This document shows positions 1-5,339 of a stretch of DNA of 16,218 nucleotides, piece after piece. The position numbers and the translations under genes were made by a program. The stretch is from NCBI GenBank assembly GCA_020025375.1, contig JAHHSF010000015.1, forward strand, positions 1 through 16,218, given 5' to 3'. The notes beneath the pieces are model-generated. The model searched no databases, was not told the DNA's origin, and saw only the letters and a program-made list of their open reading frames with translations. Every line of letters begins with the position of its first letter. Position 1 is the stretch's first letter. The stretch comes from Oscillospiraceae bacterium. Lineage in GTDB: Bacteria; Bacillota; Clostridia; Oscillospirales; Oscillospiraceae.

Positions 1-1
1 G

Positions 2-304
2 GGCGGGGCCATGGAGGCCCGCCTCTACCGGGGCGGGCGGTTGGTCCGTAATCCCTATGGAATCCCGGAGCCGGGGGAGGAGTGCCCTCTGTTGGCCCGG
101 GAGGAAATCGATGTGGTCCTGGTGCCCGCCCTCTGCTACGACAAAAATCGGTACCGTCTGGGCCACGGCGGCGGGTATTACGACCGCTTTCTTACCGGGT
201 ATGAGGGACTCACCGTGGGGCTGTGCTACAAGGAATTGCTCCAGACCCAGGTCCCCCGGGAGGAACACGATCTGCCGGTGCGGGTCCTGTTACGGGTGGA
301 ATAA
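2..304 (+). CDS. 5-formyltetrahydrofolate cyclo-ligase, C-terminal part (5' end outside window)
   Basis: Folate salvage enzyme (MTHFS family): ATP-dependent conversion of 5-formyl-THF to 5,10-methenyl-THF in the cytoplasm. The frame is already open at base 2, and the ATG at base 11 is internal: the encoded GAMEARLY... followed by GIPEP is a typical mid-protein stretch of this family. About 100 residues are visible. The diagnostic motif is GHGGGYYDRFL (encoded around 169-201), the nucleotide/Mg-binding glycine-rich loop, preceded by the conserved DVVLVPAL strand. The C-terminus ends normally (LLRVE, then TAA), so the gene is cut only by the window edge. A 17-bp hairpin follows directly. Identity is confident from the motif; nothing can be said of the N-terminal half. 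Confidence 0.93.
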   Translation, partial: GGAMEARLYRGGRLVRNPYGIPEPGEECPLLAREEIDVVLVPALCYDKNRYRLGHGGGYYDRFLTGYEGLTVGLCYKELLQTQVPREEHDLPVRVLLRVE

Positions 305-305
305 A

Positions 306-343
306 CACCGGGAGCGGTGACGTTTCCGTCACCGCTCCCGGTG
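306..343. terminator. Perfect 17-bp hairpin between convergent genes
   Basis: Arms 306-322 and 327-343 are exact reverse complements with a 4-nt loop (TTTC). It begins 2 nt after the stop codon of the folate gene. On the plus strand it is not followed by a T tract. On the minus strand the bases after the hairpin are TTTATT, so it works better as the terminator of the minus-strand Cys-rich mini-gene, whose stop lies 37 nt before it. A shared bidirectional terminator is the simplest reading. Confidence 0.7.
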
Positions 344-379
344 CCATCGAAAGAGGAGTCTGCTAAGTAGAGGGGCCGA

Positions 380-520
380 TTAGCAGCAGTCGTCGTTGCG
401 GCACCCACGGTCGCAGTCGCAGCAGCCGCTGAACCCGTTGTTGCCACAGCAACAGACGAGGATAAGGATCAGAATGATCCACAGGCAACAGTTTCCACCA
501 AAGCCGTTATTCATGCACAT
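380..520 (-). CDS. 46-residue Cys-rich hydrophobic mini-protein, unknown function
   Basis: Starts at ATG 520-518, stops with TAA at 382-380. The first ATG is preferred because a strong Shine-Dalgarno GAGGTGA lies 7 nt upstream; the second ATG (codon 3) would be too far. The product begins MCMNNGFGGNCC, has a short hydrophobic segment LWIILILILV (residues 13-22), then a Cys/Gly/Asn/Asp-rich tail ending in RNDDCC. Eleven of 46 residues are Cys, in CC or CCC clusters. The layout (Gly/Asn start, one short membrane segment, Cys-rich end) resembles small YjcZ-like or spore-coat-type mini-proteins of Firmicutes, but I cannot assign a family. The upstream sequence fits a sigma-K-type promoter (554-581), which would agree with late sporulation expression. 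Metal binding or disulfide cross-linking is possible but only inferred. Confidence 0.72.
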   Translation of the reverse strand: MCMNNGFGGNCCLWIILILILVCCCGNNGFSGCCDCDRGCRNDDCC

Positions 521-553
521 TCGTTTGTCACCTCACTTGTTTGCCGGCTGAGA

Positions 554-581
554 TATTCTATGTGGCCGGTTCCCAATGGGT
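554..581 (-). promoter_or_regulatory. Possible sigma-K (mother-cell) promoter of the Cys-rich mini-gene
   Basis: On the minus strand, AC at 581-580 is followed by 17 nt and then CATAGAATA at 562-554, an exact match to the sigma-K/sigma-E -10 pattern CATANNNTA, with the AC -35 at the sigma-K distance. The predicted start site is near 547, just upstream of the GAGGTGA site. The -35 is only two bases, so the call rests mainly on the -10. A sigma-A reading (TTCACC, 18 nt, TAGAAT) is also possible but weaker. Confidence 0.4.
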
Positions 582-606
582 GAAGGAAGGTTTAGGAGAA
601 CATTTT

Positions 607-1791
607 ATGGACGAGAGAAACTATAACAGCACCCCCCGTGAGGGGGGAGAAAGGGAACGGCGCCAGCCTCCCCGCCGCCCTCGACGGAGAAAGAAGCGCC
701 TCACCGGCTTGGGGGTCCTGCTCTACGTCACCTTTGTCATCGGGGTGTCCATGCTCCTGGCCGCCCTGGGGTGGGTCTGGGCCAACGACGTGCTGGCCCT
801 GAATAAGGAGCCACACTCCGCCATCATCACCCTGCCCGAGAGCGTATTCACCACGAAGGAAGTCAAGGTCACAAAGGACGGCAAGGTGACCGAACCCCGG
901 AAAGTTACCGTCGCCGACATGGACTATGTGGTGGACCTGTTGAAGGAGGAGGGGATCATTGAATACAAGATGCTCTTCCGCATCTTCGCCGGGCTTTCTC
1001 ACGCTGACCAGAAGCTCACCCCGGGCACCTATGAGCTAAACACCGACATGGATTACCGGGCCGTCGTTACCAACATGGGCTCCCGCTCCTCCAGCCGGAT
1101 GACCGTGAAGGTAACCATCCCGGAGGGCTATACCCTGGCCCAGACCTTCCAGCTCCTGGAGGATAAGGGGGTCTCCACGGTGGCGAAACTCACAGACCGG
1201 GCGGCCAACTACGACTACGGCTTCTCCTTCCTGGAGAACATCCCCCTGGGGGATGCCAGGCGGCTGGAGGGCTACCTCTTCCCCGACACCTATGAATTCT
1301 ATATGGGCGAGGATTCCAAGACCGTCCTGAACAAGATGCTGGTGAACTTTGACCGGCGGCTTACCGCCGAACTGCGGGAGGATATCGCCGAGCGGGGGCT
1401 GTCCATCCACGACATCGTCATCATTGCCTCCCTCATCGAGAAGGAAACCGACGGCGAGGATCAGAAGAAGATTGCCTCGGTCATCTATAACCGGCTGAAT
1501 TCCGACAAGACCAACGGAAAGCTGGAGATCGACGCTACCGTACAGTACGCTCTGCCGGAGCGGAAGGCGAAGCTGACCCTGGAGGACCTGAAGATTGACA
1601 GCCCCTACAACACCTACAAATACCCCGGCCTTCCCGCCGGTCCCATTGCCAATCCCGGCATGGCGGCCATCCGGGCGGCCATCTACCCGGAGACGACCAG
1701 CAATTACTGGTACGTCCTGGGGAACGATGGGGTCCACCACTTCTTCAGCAATTACGACAGCTTTGTGAACTTTAAGAACAGCTTAAGCTGA
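607..1791 (+). CDS. mltG: Endolytic murein transglycosylase MltG (YceG-like)
   Basis: Cleaves nascent glycan strands within the chain, acting on the outer face of the cytoplasmic membrane and setting glycan length. 394 residues with the start at ATG 607, chosen because GGAG at 595-598 gives normal spacing; the frame is open further upstream from a TTG at 541 without a good site. Order: a basic cytoplasmic tail (residues 1-32, many Arg/Lys), one membrane segment (about 35-58), a linker and LysM-like region, then the YceG catalytic domain. Family motifs: ASLIEKET with the expected catalytic Glu at residue 278, SVIYNRL, LEIDATVQYAL, then SPYNTY and GLPAGPIANPG near the C-terminus. All key residues are present. 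In B. subtilis the homologue yrrL also lies near alaS and U32 genes (yrrN/yrrO), so the neighbourhood is conserved. Very sure. Confidence 0.96.
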   Translation: MDERNYNSTPREGGERERRQPPRRPRRRKKRLTGLGVLLYVTFVIGVSMLLAALGWVWANDVLALNKEPHSAIITLPESVFTTKEVKVTKDGKVTEPRKVTVADMDYVVDLLKEEGIIEYKMLFRIFAGLSHADQKLTPGTYELNTDMDYRAVVTNMGSRSSSRMTVKVTIPEGYTLAQTFQLLEDKGVSTVAKLTDRAANYDYGFSFLENIPLGDARRLEGYLFPDTYEFYMGEDSKTVLNKMLVNFDRRLTAELREDIAERGLSIHDIVIIASLIEKETDGEDQKKIASVIYNRLNSDKTNGKLEIDATVQYALPERKAKLTLEDLKIDSPYNTYKYPGLPAGPIANPGMAAIRAAIYPETTSNYWYVLGNDGVHHFFSNYDSFVNFKNSLS

Positions 1792-1799
1792 ATATTCGG

Positions 1800-1825
1800 G
1801 GGGCGGGGGTGACCCCGCCCCTTTT
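1800..1825 (+). terminator. GC hairpin with TTTT between mltG and U32 gene
   Basis: Arms 1800-1808 and 1813-1821 form a 9-bp all-GC stem with loop GTGA, followed by TTTT (1822-1825). The U tract is short and the next start codon is only 15 nt away, so this is probably a partial terminator that lowers readthrough into the U32 gene. I see no separate promoter for that gene. Confidence 0.6.
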
Positions 1826-1839
1826 GTGCGAGGTACGAT

Positions 1840-3057
1840 ATGAGAGAAAGAAAAATCGAGCTTCTGGCTCCCGCCGGGAGCCCGGAGCGGCTCCGCATGG
1901 CGGTGGCCTATGGGGCCGACGCCGTCTATCTGGCCGGGGATCAGTTCGGGATGCGGGCCTTCGCCGGAAACTTCGACGAGGACCAGCTGGCCGCCGCCAT
2001 CGACCACTGTCACAAGCTTGGTGTGGCTGTCCACGTCACCTGCAATACCATGCCCCGAAACGAGGAGGCCGCCCGCATCCCCGCGTTCCTGGAACGGCTG
2101 GAGAGCCTGGGGGCAGATGCCGTTATCCTGGCCGACTTAGGCGTCTTTGAGATGGCGAAACGCTATGCCCCTCACGTGAAGCGGCATATGTCCACCCAGG
2201 CAGGGGTGACCAACTACGCCGCCGCTCGGGCCTGGTATGACCTGGGAGCCCACCGGGTCATCCTGGCCCGGGAGTTGTCTTTGGAGGAAATCGCCGGGAT
2301 TCGGGCCAAGGTTTCCCCGGAGCTGGAGGTGGAGGTCTTTGCGCACGGCTCCATGTGCGTAAGCTATTCCGGACGGTGCGTTCTGTCCAACTACATGACC
2401 GGGCGAGACGCCTCCCGGGGTGCCTGCGCCCAGCCCTGCCGGTACTCCTACGCCCTGGTGGAGGAAAAACGGCCGGGAGAGTTTTTCCCCGTGGCCGAGG
2501 ATGCCAAGGGGACTTACATCTTCAACTCGAAGGATATGTGTATGCTGGACCACCTGCCCGACCTGCTGGCCACGGGGGTGGATTCCATTAAGATCGAGGG
2601 CCGGGCCAAGAGCGCCTACTACGCCGCCGCGGTCACCAACGCCTACCGCCACGGCTTGGATGCCGCCCTGGCGGGCCGGCCCCTGGACCCCATCTGGCGG
2701 GCCGAGGTGGACAAAACCAGCCACCGACCCTTTTCCACCGGCTTCTTCTACGGTTACCCCGGCCAGTACACCGGGGACAGCCGCTATGTCCGTGACTGGC
2801 AGGTGGTGGCCATGGTGGAGAGCTGTGACGACCAGGGCAATGCCGTCCTCTCTCTGCGGAACAAGATTACCCGGGGGGAGACTCTGGAGCTGGTGGGGCC
2901 CGGTCTGGAGCCGATCTCCTTCCAGATGGGGGAGATGGAGGACACCGACGGCCTTCCTCTGCGAGAGGCCCGGGTGCCCCAGATGAAGTTTAAGGCAAAG
3001 CTGCCCAAGATGGCCCCGGAGCTGTCCATCCTCCGGGCCGAGCGGGAGAATTCGTAA
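1840..3057 (+). CDS. U32 family protein, TrhP-type tRNA hydroxylation factor
   Basis: 405 residues; ATG 1840 has GAGGT 5 nt upstream. The start (IELLAPAGSPERL, then YGADAVYLAG) is the TIM-barrel opening typical of the former 'peptidase U32' family. The signature region HGSMCVSYSGRCVLSNY, followed by GACAQPCR, places four conserved cysteines at residues 173, 180, 196 and 200, the pattern linked to an Fe-S cluster in this family. The stretch SIKIEGRAKSAYY is also typical. Known members of this size (E. coli TrhP/YegQ, B. subtilis YrrN/YrrO) use prephenate and are needed for 5-hydroxyuridine at tRNA position 34; RlhA (23S rRNA C2501) is longer. Position next to mltG favours the YrrO/TrhP type. 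Older annotation would call it a collagenase-like protease, which I consider unlikely. Confidence 0.9.
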   Translation: MRERKIELLAPAGSPERLRMAVAYGADAVYLAGDQFGMRAFAGNFDEDQLAAAIDHCHKLGVAVHVTCNTMPRNEEAARIPAFLERLESLGADAVILADLGVFEMAKRYAPHVKRHMSTQAGVTNYAAARAWYDLGAHRVILARELSLEEIAGIRAKVSPELEVEVFAHGSMCVSYSGRCVLSNYMTGRDASRGACAQPCRYSYALVEEKRPGEFFPVAEDAKGTYIFNSKDMCMLDHLPDLLATGVDSIKIEGRAKSAYYAAAVTNAYRHGLDAALAGRPLDPIWRAEVDKTSHRPFSTGFFYGYPGQYTGDSRYVRDWQVVAMVESCDDQGNAVLSLRNKITRGETLELVGPGLEPISFQMGEMEDTDGLPLREARVPQMKFKAKLPKMAPELSILRAERENS

Positions 3058-3066
3058 GCAGATAAC

Positions 3067-3098
3067 AAAAGAGCCGCGAATTGCTTCGCGGCTCTTTT
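3067..3098. terminator. Bidirectional rho-independent terminator
   Basis: Arms 3067-3080 and 3085-3098 are perfect complements (14 bp, AAAAGAGCCGCGAA on the left) with a TTGC loop. The A run on the left and T run on the right make it functional for both the U32 gene (stop 3057) and the convergent YbjQ gene (stop 3107-3105). Confidence 0.93.
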
Positions 3099-3104
3099 GC
3101 CTTT

Positions 3105-3416
3105 TTACTTAAATTTGACCGCCGTGCCGTAAGCCGTGACCTCGGCCGCCCCCTGCATGATAGAGGCGGAGGTATAACGCACGTTCACTACGGCGTCAGC
3201 CCCCAGACCCTCTGCCTCGTCCACCATACGCTTGGTGGCGATCTGCCGGGCCTCCTGGAGCATCTCAGTGTACCCGGTGAGCTCCCCGCCCACCAAGGTC
3301 TTCATGCCCGCCATGAAATCCTTGCCCAGGTTCTTGGACTGGACCACGCTGCCCCGGACCATGCCGATGGCCTCCAGCTCCTTGCCGGGGACGTAGTCAA
3401 TATTGAGAAGCATCAT
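3105..3416 (-). CDS. YbjQ/UPF0145 family heavy-metal-binding-like protein
   Basis: 103 residues, full length for the family (about 103-107). The start is one of two tandem ATGs (3416 or 3413); AAAGGAGG lies 8 nt before the first. Recognised by the start of the mature fold (VPGKELEAIGMVRGSVV), the central GGELTGYTEML and EARQIATKRM stretches, and LGADAVVNVRYTSA, all typical of YbjQ proteins, which form ring-like oligomers of unknown role. No signal peptide or membrane segment. It is the last gene of a minus-strand operon; its start overlaps the end of the small membrane protein gene by 20 nt, implying translational coupling and joint function or dosage. Confidence 0.92.
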   Translation of the reverse strand: MMLLNIDYVPGKELEAIGMVRGSVVQSKNLGKDFMAGMKTLVGGELTGYTEMLQEARQIATKRMVDEAEGLGADAVVNVRYTSASIMQGAAEVTAYGTAVKFK

Positions 3417-3633
3417 CTTCTTCTCCTCCTTTGATTTCGTTGTACCGTTGCCGGAGGGCGATGACCACCCCCGCAATAACGGTGCCGGGGATAAGGGTGT
3501 ATAACAAAAGGAAGGGTATGGGGATGGGCACCACGAAGCTGGCGAAGAGGAAGAGGGCCAGATAGAAGGTCATCAGTAGGATGACCAGCACGGCGCAGAC
3601 CGTGGGGGCCACATATTTGTTGGGTTTCTTCAC
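3397..3633 (-). CDS. Small two-TM membrane protein, unknown function
   Basis: 78 residues from GTG 3633-3631, chosen because AAAGGAGG sits 7 nt upstream; the frame is open further upstream but without a site. It opens with VKKPNKYVAP, has a hydrophobic stretch at about residues 10-36, a PIPIP turn, a second hydrophobic stretch at about 40-60, then a charged tail (RQRYNEIKGGEEDD). Both ends are therefore probably cytoplasmic. It lies 22 nt after the MFS gene and overlaps the YbjQ gene, so all three are co-transcribed. A short membrane partner encoded just upstream of YbjQ suggests the two may work together, but this is inference. I do not recognise a named family. Confidence 0.82.
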   Translation of the reverse strand: MKKPNKYVAPTVCAVLVILLMTFYLALFLFASFVVPIPIPFLLLYTLIPGTVIAGVVIALRQRYNEIKGGEEDDASQY

Positions 3634-3655
3634 AAGATCCCCTCCTTTGGTCTCA

Positions 3656-4867
3656 TCATACATTGGACGAGGAAGGCATATAAGAAGAACTTTTTCCCCG
3701 CTGGAAAAACAGGCCCAGCAGGAGGGCGGCGAGGGCGGATAGGGCAGCTCCGAACACAAAGGGGGCATAGGGGCCAACGGCCTCCCACAGCACGCCGGCG
3801 ATGAGGCTGGCGGGGAAGAGGGCGATGCCCACTAGGGTGGAGTGAAGCCCCAGCATGGTACCCTTCAGGTGGGCGGGGGCAATCTCCGCAATGAAGGCCC
3901 GCTCCACCCCGGCCACCATGGCGGTGTAGAAGCCGTAGAGAACGAAGATGGCCACCAGGAGCCACTTGGAGGTGGCGAAGGCGAAGCCCAGATAGACCAG
4001 GGAGAAGAGGACGTACCCGGCGATGAGAACCTTTTTCCTACCCACCCGGTCCGACCGCTTTCCGAAGGGGACGGCCAGGAGGGCGGAAGTGAGATTATAG
4101 ACAAAGTAGAGCAAAATCACATCGGTGCTGGAAAAGCCGATGTCATTGGCCCGGAGAAGGAGAAAAGTGTTGGAGGAGTTGCCCAAAGTGAAGAGAAAGA
4201 CAATGAGGAGGTAGAGCTTCAGATTGCCGTTCAGGCCATGGATGTTCTTCCAGAAGCGCTCCCGCTCCTTGACCTGCCGGGGCTCCTTCTTCTCCTGGAT
4301 GAAAGGGAACATGCCAAGGGCGAAGAGGATGGGCACGATGGACACCGCAAAGACCGTCTTGTAGGCCCCGTCTCCCAGATTTTTCAGGAGAAAGTAGGAC
4401 AAAAGGATGCCGACAGCGGAGCCGGCCATGTCCAGGGCCTTGTGGATTCCGAAGGCCTTCCCCATGTGTTCCTTGTCGGCGCTCTCGGAAACCATCACGT
4501 CCCGGGGAGCGGTACGGATGCCCTTGCCCACCCGGTCAATGACCCGGGCCCCCAGGATGCCAGCCCAGGACCCGGCGAAGAGGAGGGCCAGCTTGTAGAA
4601 GAGGCCGGCGGCATAGCCGCAGAAGGCAATGGGCTTCTTATGGGCATACTTGTCGCTGACGTAGCCGCTGAAGACCTTGAGGAGGCTGGCCACGCTCTCG
4701 GCAATTCCCTCGATCATCCCAACCAGCACCGGGGTGGTTCCAAAGGCTGCCGTGAGGTAGAGGGGGATGAGGGGATAGACCATTTCGCTGGAGGTGTCGG
4801 CGAAAAAGCTCACCAGTCCCAGAAAGACGATGTTGCGAAAGCCGCTGTGATCCCGTTCTTGTTTCAT
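3656..4867 (-). CDS. MFS transporter (MJ1317-like), substrate unknown
   Basis: 403 residues; start at ATG 4867 with AGGTGA 5 nt upstream (an in-frame GTG at 4876 overlaps that site and is less likely). Twelve hydrophobic segments are expected. The first half opens with FADTSSEMVYPLIPLYL, then EGIAESVASLLKVFSGYVSD (MFS motif A between TM2 and TM3), then RVIDRVGKGIRTAPRD, a motif typical of the MJ1317-like branch of drug/unknown-solute MFS proteins. The second half repeats motif A as GKRSDRVGRKKV. First gene of a three-gene minus-strand operon with the small membrane protein and YbjQ. A clear sigma-A promoter lies upstream, back to back with the alaS promoter. Direction of transport (probably efflux) and substrate cannot be told. 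Confidence 0.93.
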   Translation of the reverse strand: MKQERDHSGFRNIVFLGLVSFFADTSSEMVYPLIPLYLTAAFGTTPVLVGMIEGIAESVASLLKVFSGYVSDKYAHKKPIAFCGYAAGLFYKLALLFAGSWAGILGARVIDRVGKGIRTAPRDVMVSESADKEHMGKAFGIHKALDMAGSAVGILLSYFLLKNLGDGAYKTVFAVSIVPILFALGMFPFIQEKKEPRQVKERERFWKNIHGLNGNLKLYLLIVFLFTLGNSSNTFLLLRANDIGFSSTDVILLYFVYNLTSALLAVPFGKRSDRVGRKKVLIAGYVLFSLVYLGFAFATSKWLLVAIFVLYGFYTAMVAGVERAFIAEIAPAHLKGTMLGLHSTLVGIALFPASLIAGVLWEAVGPYAPFVFGAALSALAALLLGLFFQRGKSSSYMPSSSNV

Positions 4868-4908
4868 GCCATTCACCTGACGATTCTAAAGATTTATTTT
4901 CCATGCGA

Positions 4909-4937
4909 ATTATAGCACCATAAGGGAGGAAATACAA
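4909..4937 (-). promoter_or_regulatory. Sigma-A promoter of the MFS operon
   Basis: Minus strand: TTGTAT (4937-4932), 17-nt spacer, TATAAT (4914-4909). The predicted start near 4902 gives a leader of about 35 nt. It lies only about 33 bp from the divergent alaS promoter, so the two could influence each other. Confidence 0.85.
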
Positions 4938-4970
4938 GACAGAAAAATAAAAGGAAAAGGCCGAAATCCC

Positions 4971-4999
4971 TTGACAAGCTGTGAAAAGACGAATACAAT
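4971..4999 (+). promoter_or_regulatory. Sigma-A promoter of the T-box/alaS unit
   Basis: TTGACA (4971-4976), exactly 17 nt, TACAAT (4994-4999). The start of transcription is expected near 5006, at the head of the T-box leader. Confidence 0.92.
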
Positions 5000-5005
5000 A
5001 TCAAA

Positions 5006-5298
5006 GTTAAAATGGCGATGAGGGAACCTGCCACTCCCGAGCCGCCCGGGAGGACCGGGACGTGTGACCTGCGTTAGAGGGTCTTAATGAGATACATCGT
5101 GTCACGCTCCGACGGTTGCGCGACGAATGATAAGTTTGCCGCTTCGCAAAATACCGCCAGTGTGCGCGCTGGCCTGTTTTTGCTTTCGCTTGGCCTTATC
5201 GTTCTGCTCTACACGTCTCTGTGCTTCGATGTAATCAGGGTGGTACCGCGGAGCCTACGCTTCGCCCCTGGGGAAATACCGGGGGCGGAGCGTTTTTT
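5006..5298 (+). promoter_or_regulatory. T-box riboswitch (tRNA-Ala sensing) controlling alaS
   Basis: The T-box sequence TGGTACC (5241-5247) lies as the 7-nt bulge of a full antiterminator: AGGG (5237-5240) pairs with CCCT (5266-5269), and GCGGAGC (5248-5254) pairs with 5259-5265. The competing terminator is 5257-5271 with 5279-5293 (15 bp including two G-U pairs), followed by six T. UGGU would pair with the ACCA 3' end of an uncharged tRNA with discriminator A, as tRNA-Ala has. Stem I appears to be closed by GCGATG (5015-5020) with CATCGT (5095-5100). I could not assign the Ala specifier codon with confidence. A long-range helix of about 10 bp (GAATGATAAG at 5125 with the stretch ending near 5204) forms a large arm between Stem I and the T-box. 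High uncharged tRNA-Ala would promote readthrough into alaS. Confidence 0.92.
5257..5298 (+). terminator. T-box terminator hairpin
   Basis: Fifteen-base-pair stem 5257-5271/5279-5293, loop GGAAATA, then TTTTTT and a second T5 run after GTC. It excludes the antiterminator because it uses 5257-5271. Confidence 0.93.
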
Positions 5299-5339
5299 GT
5301 CTTTTTGTCCCCAACAAATCATTTGAGGAGGTCATTCCC

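Noticed and set aside
5087..5326. 79-codon open frame between the alaS promoter and alaS
   Set aside because: It runs through the T-box and terminator; the RNA structure explains the conservation, and there is no good ribosome binding site.
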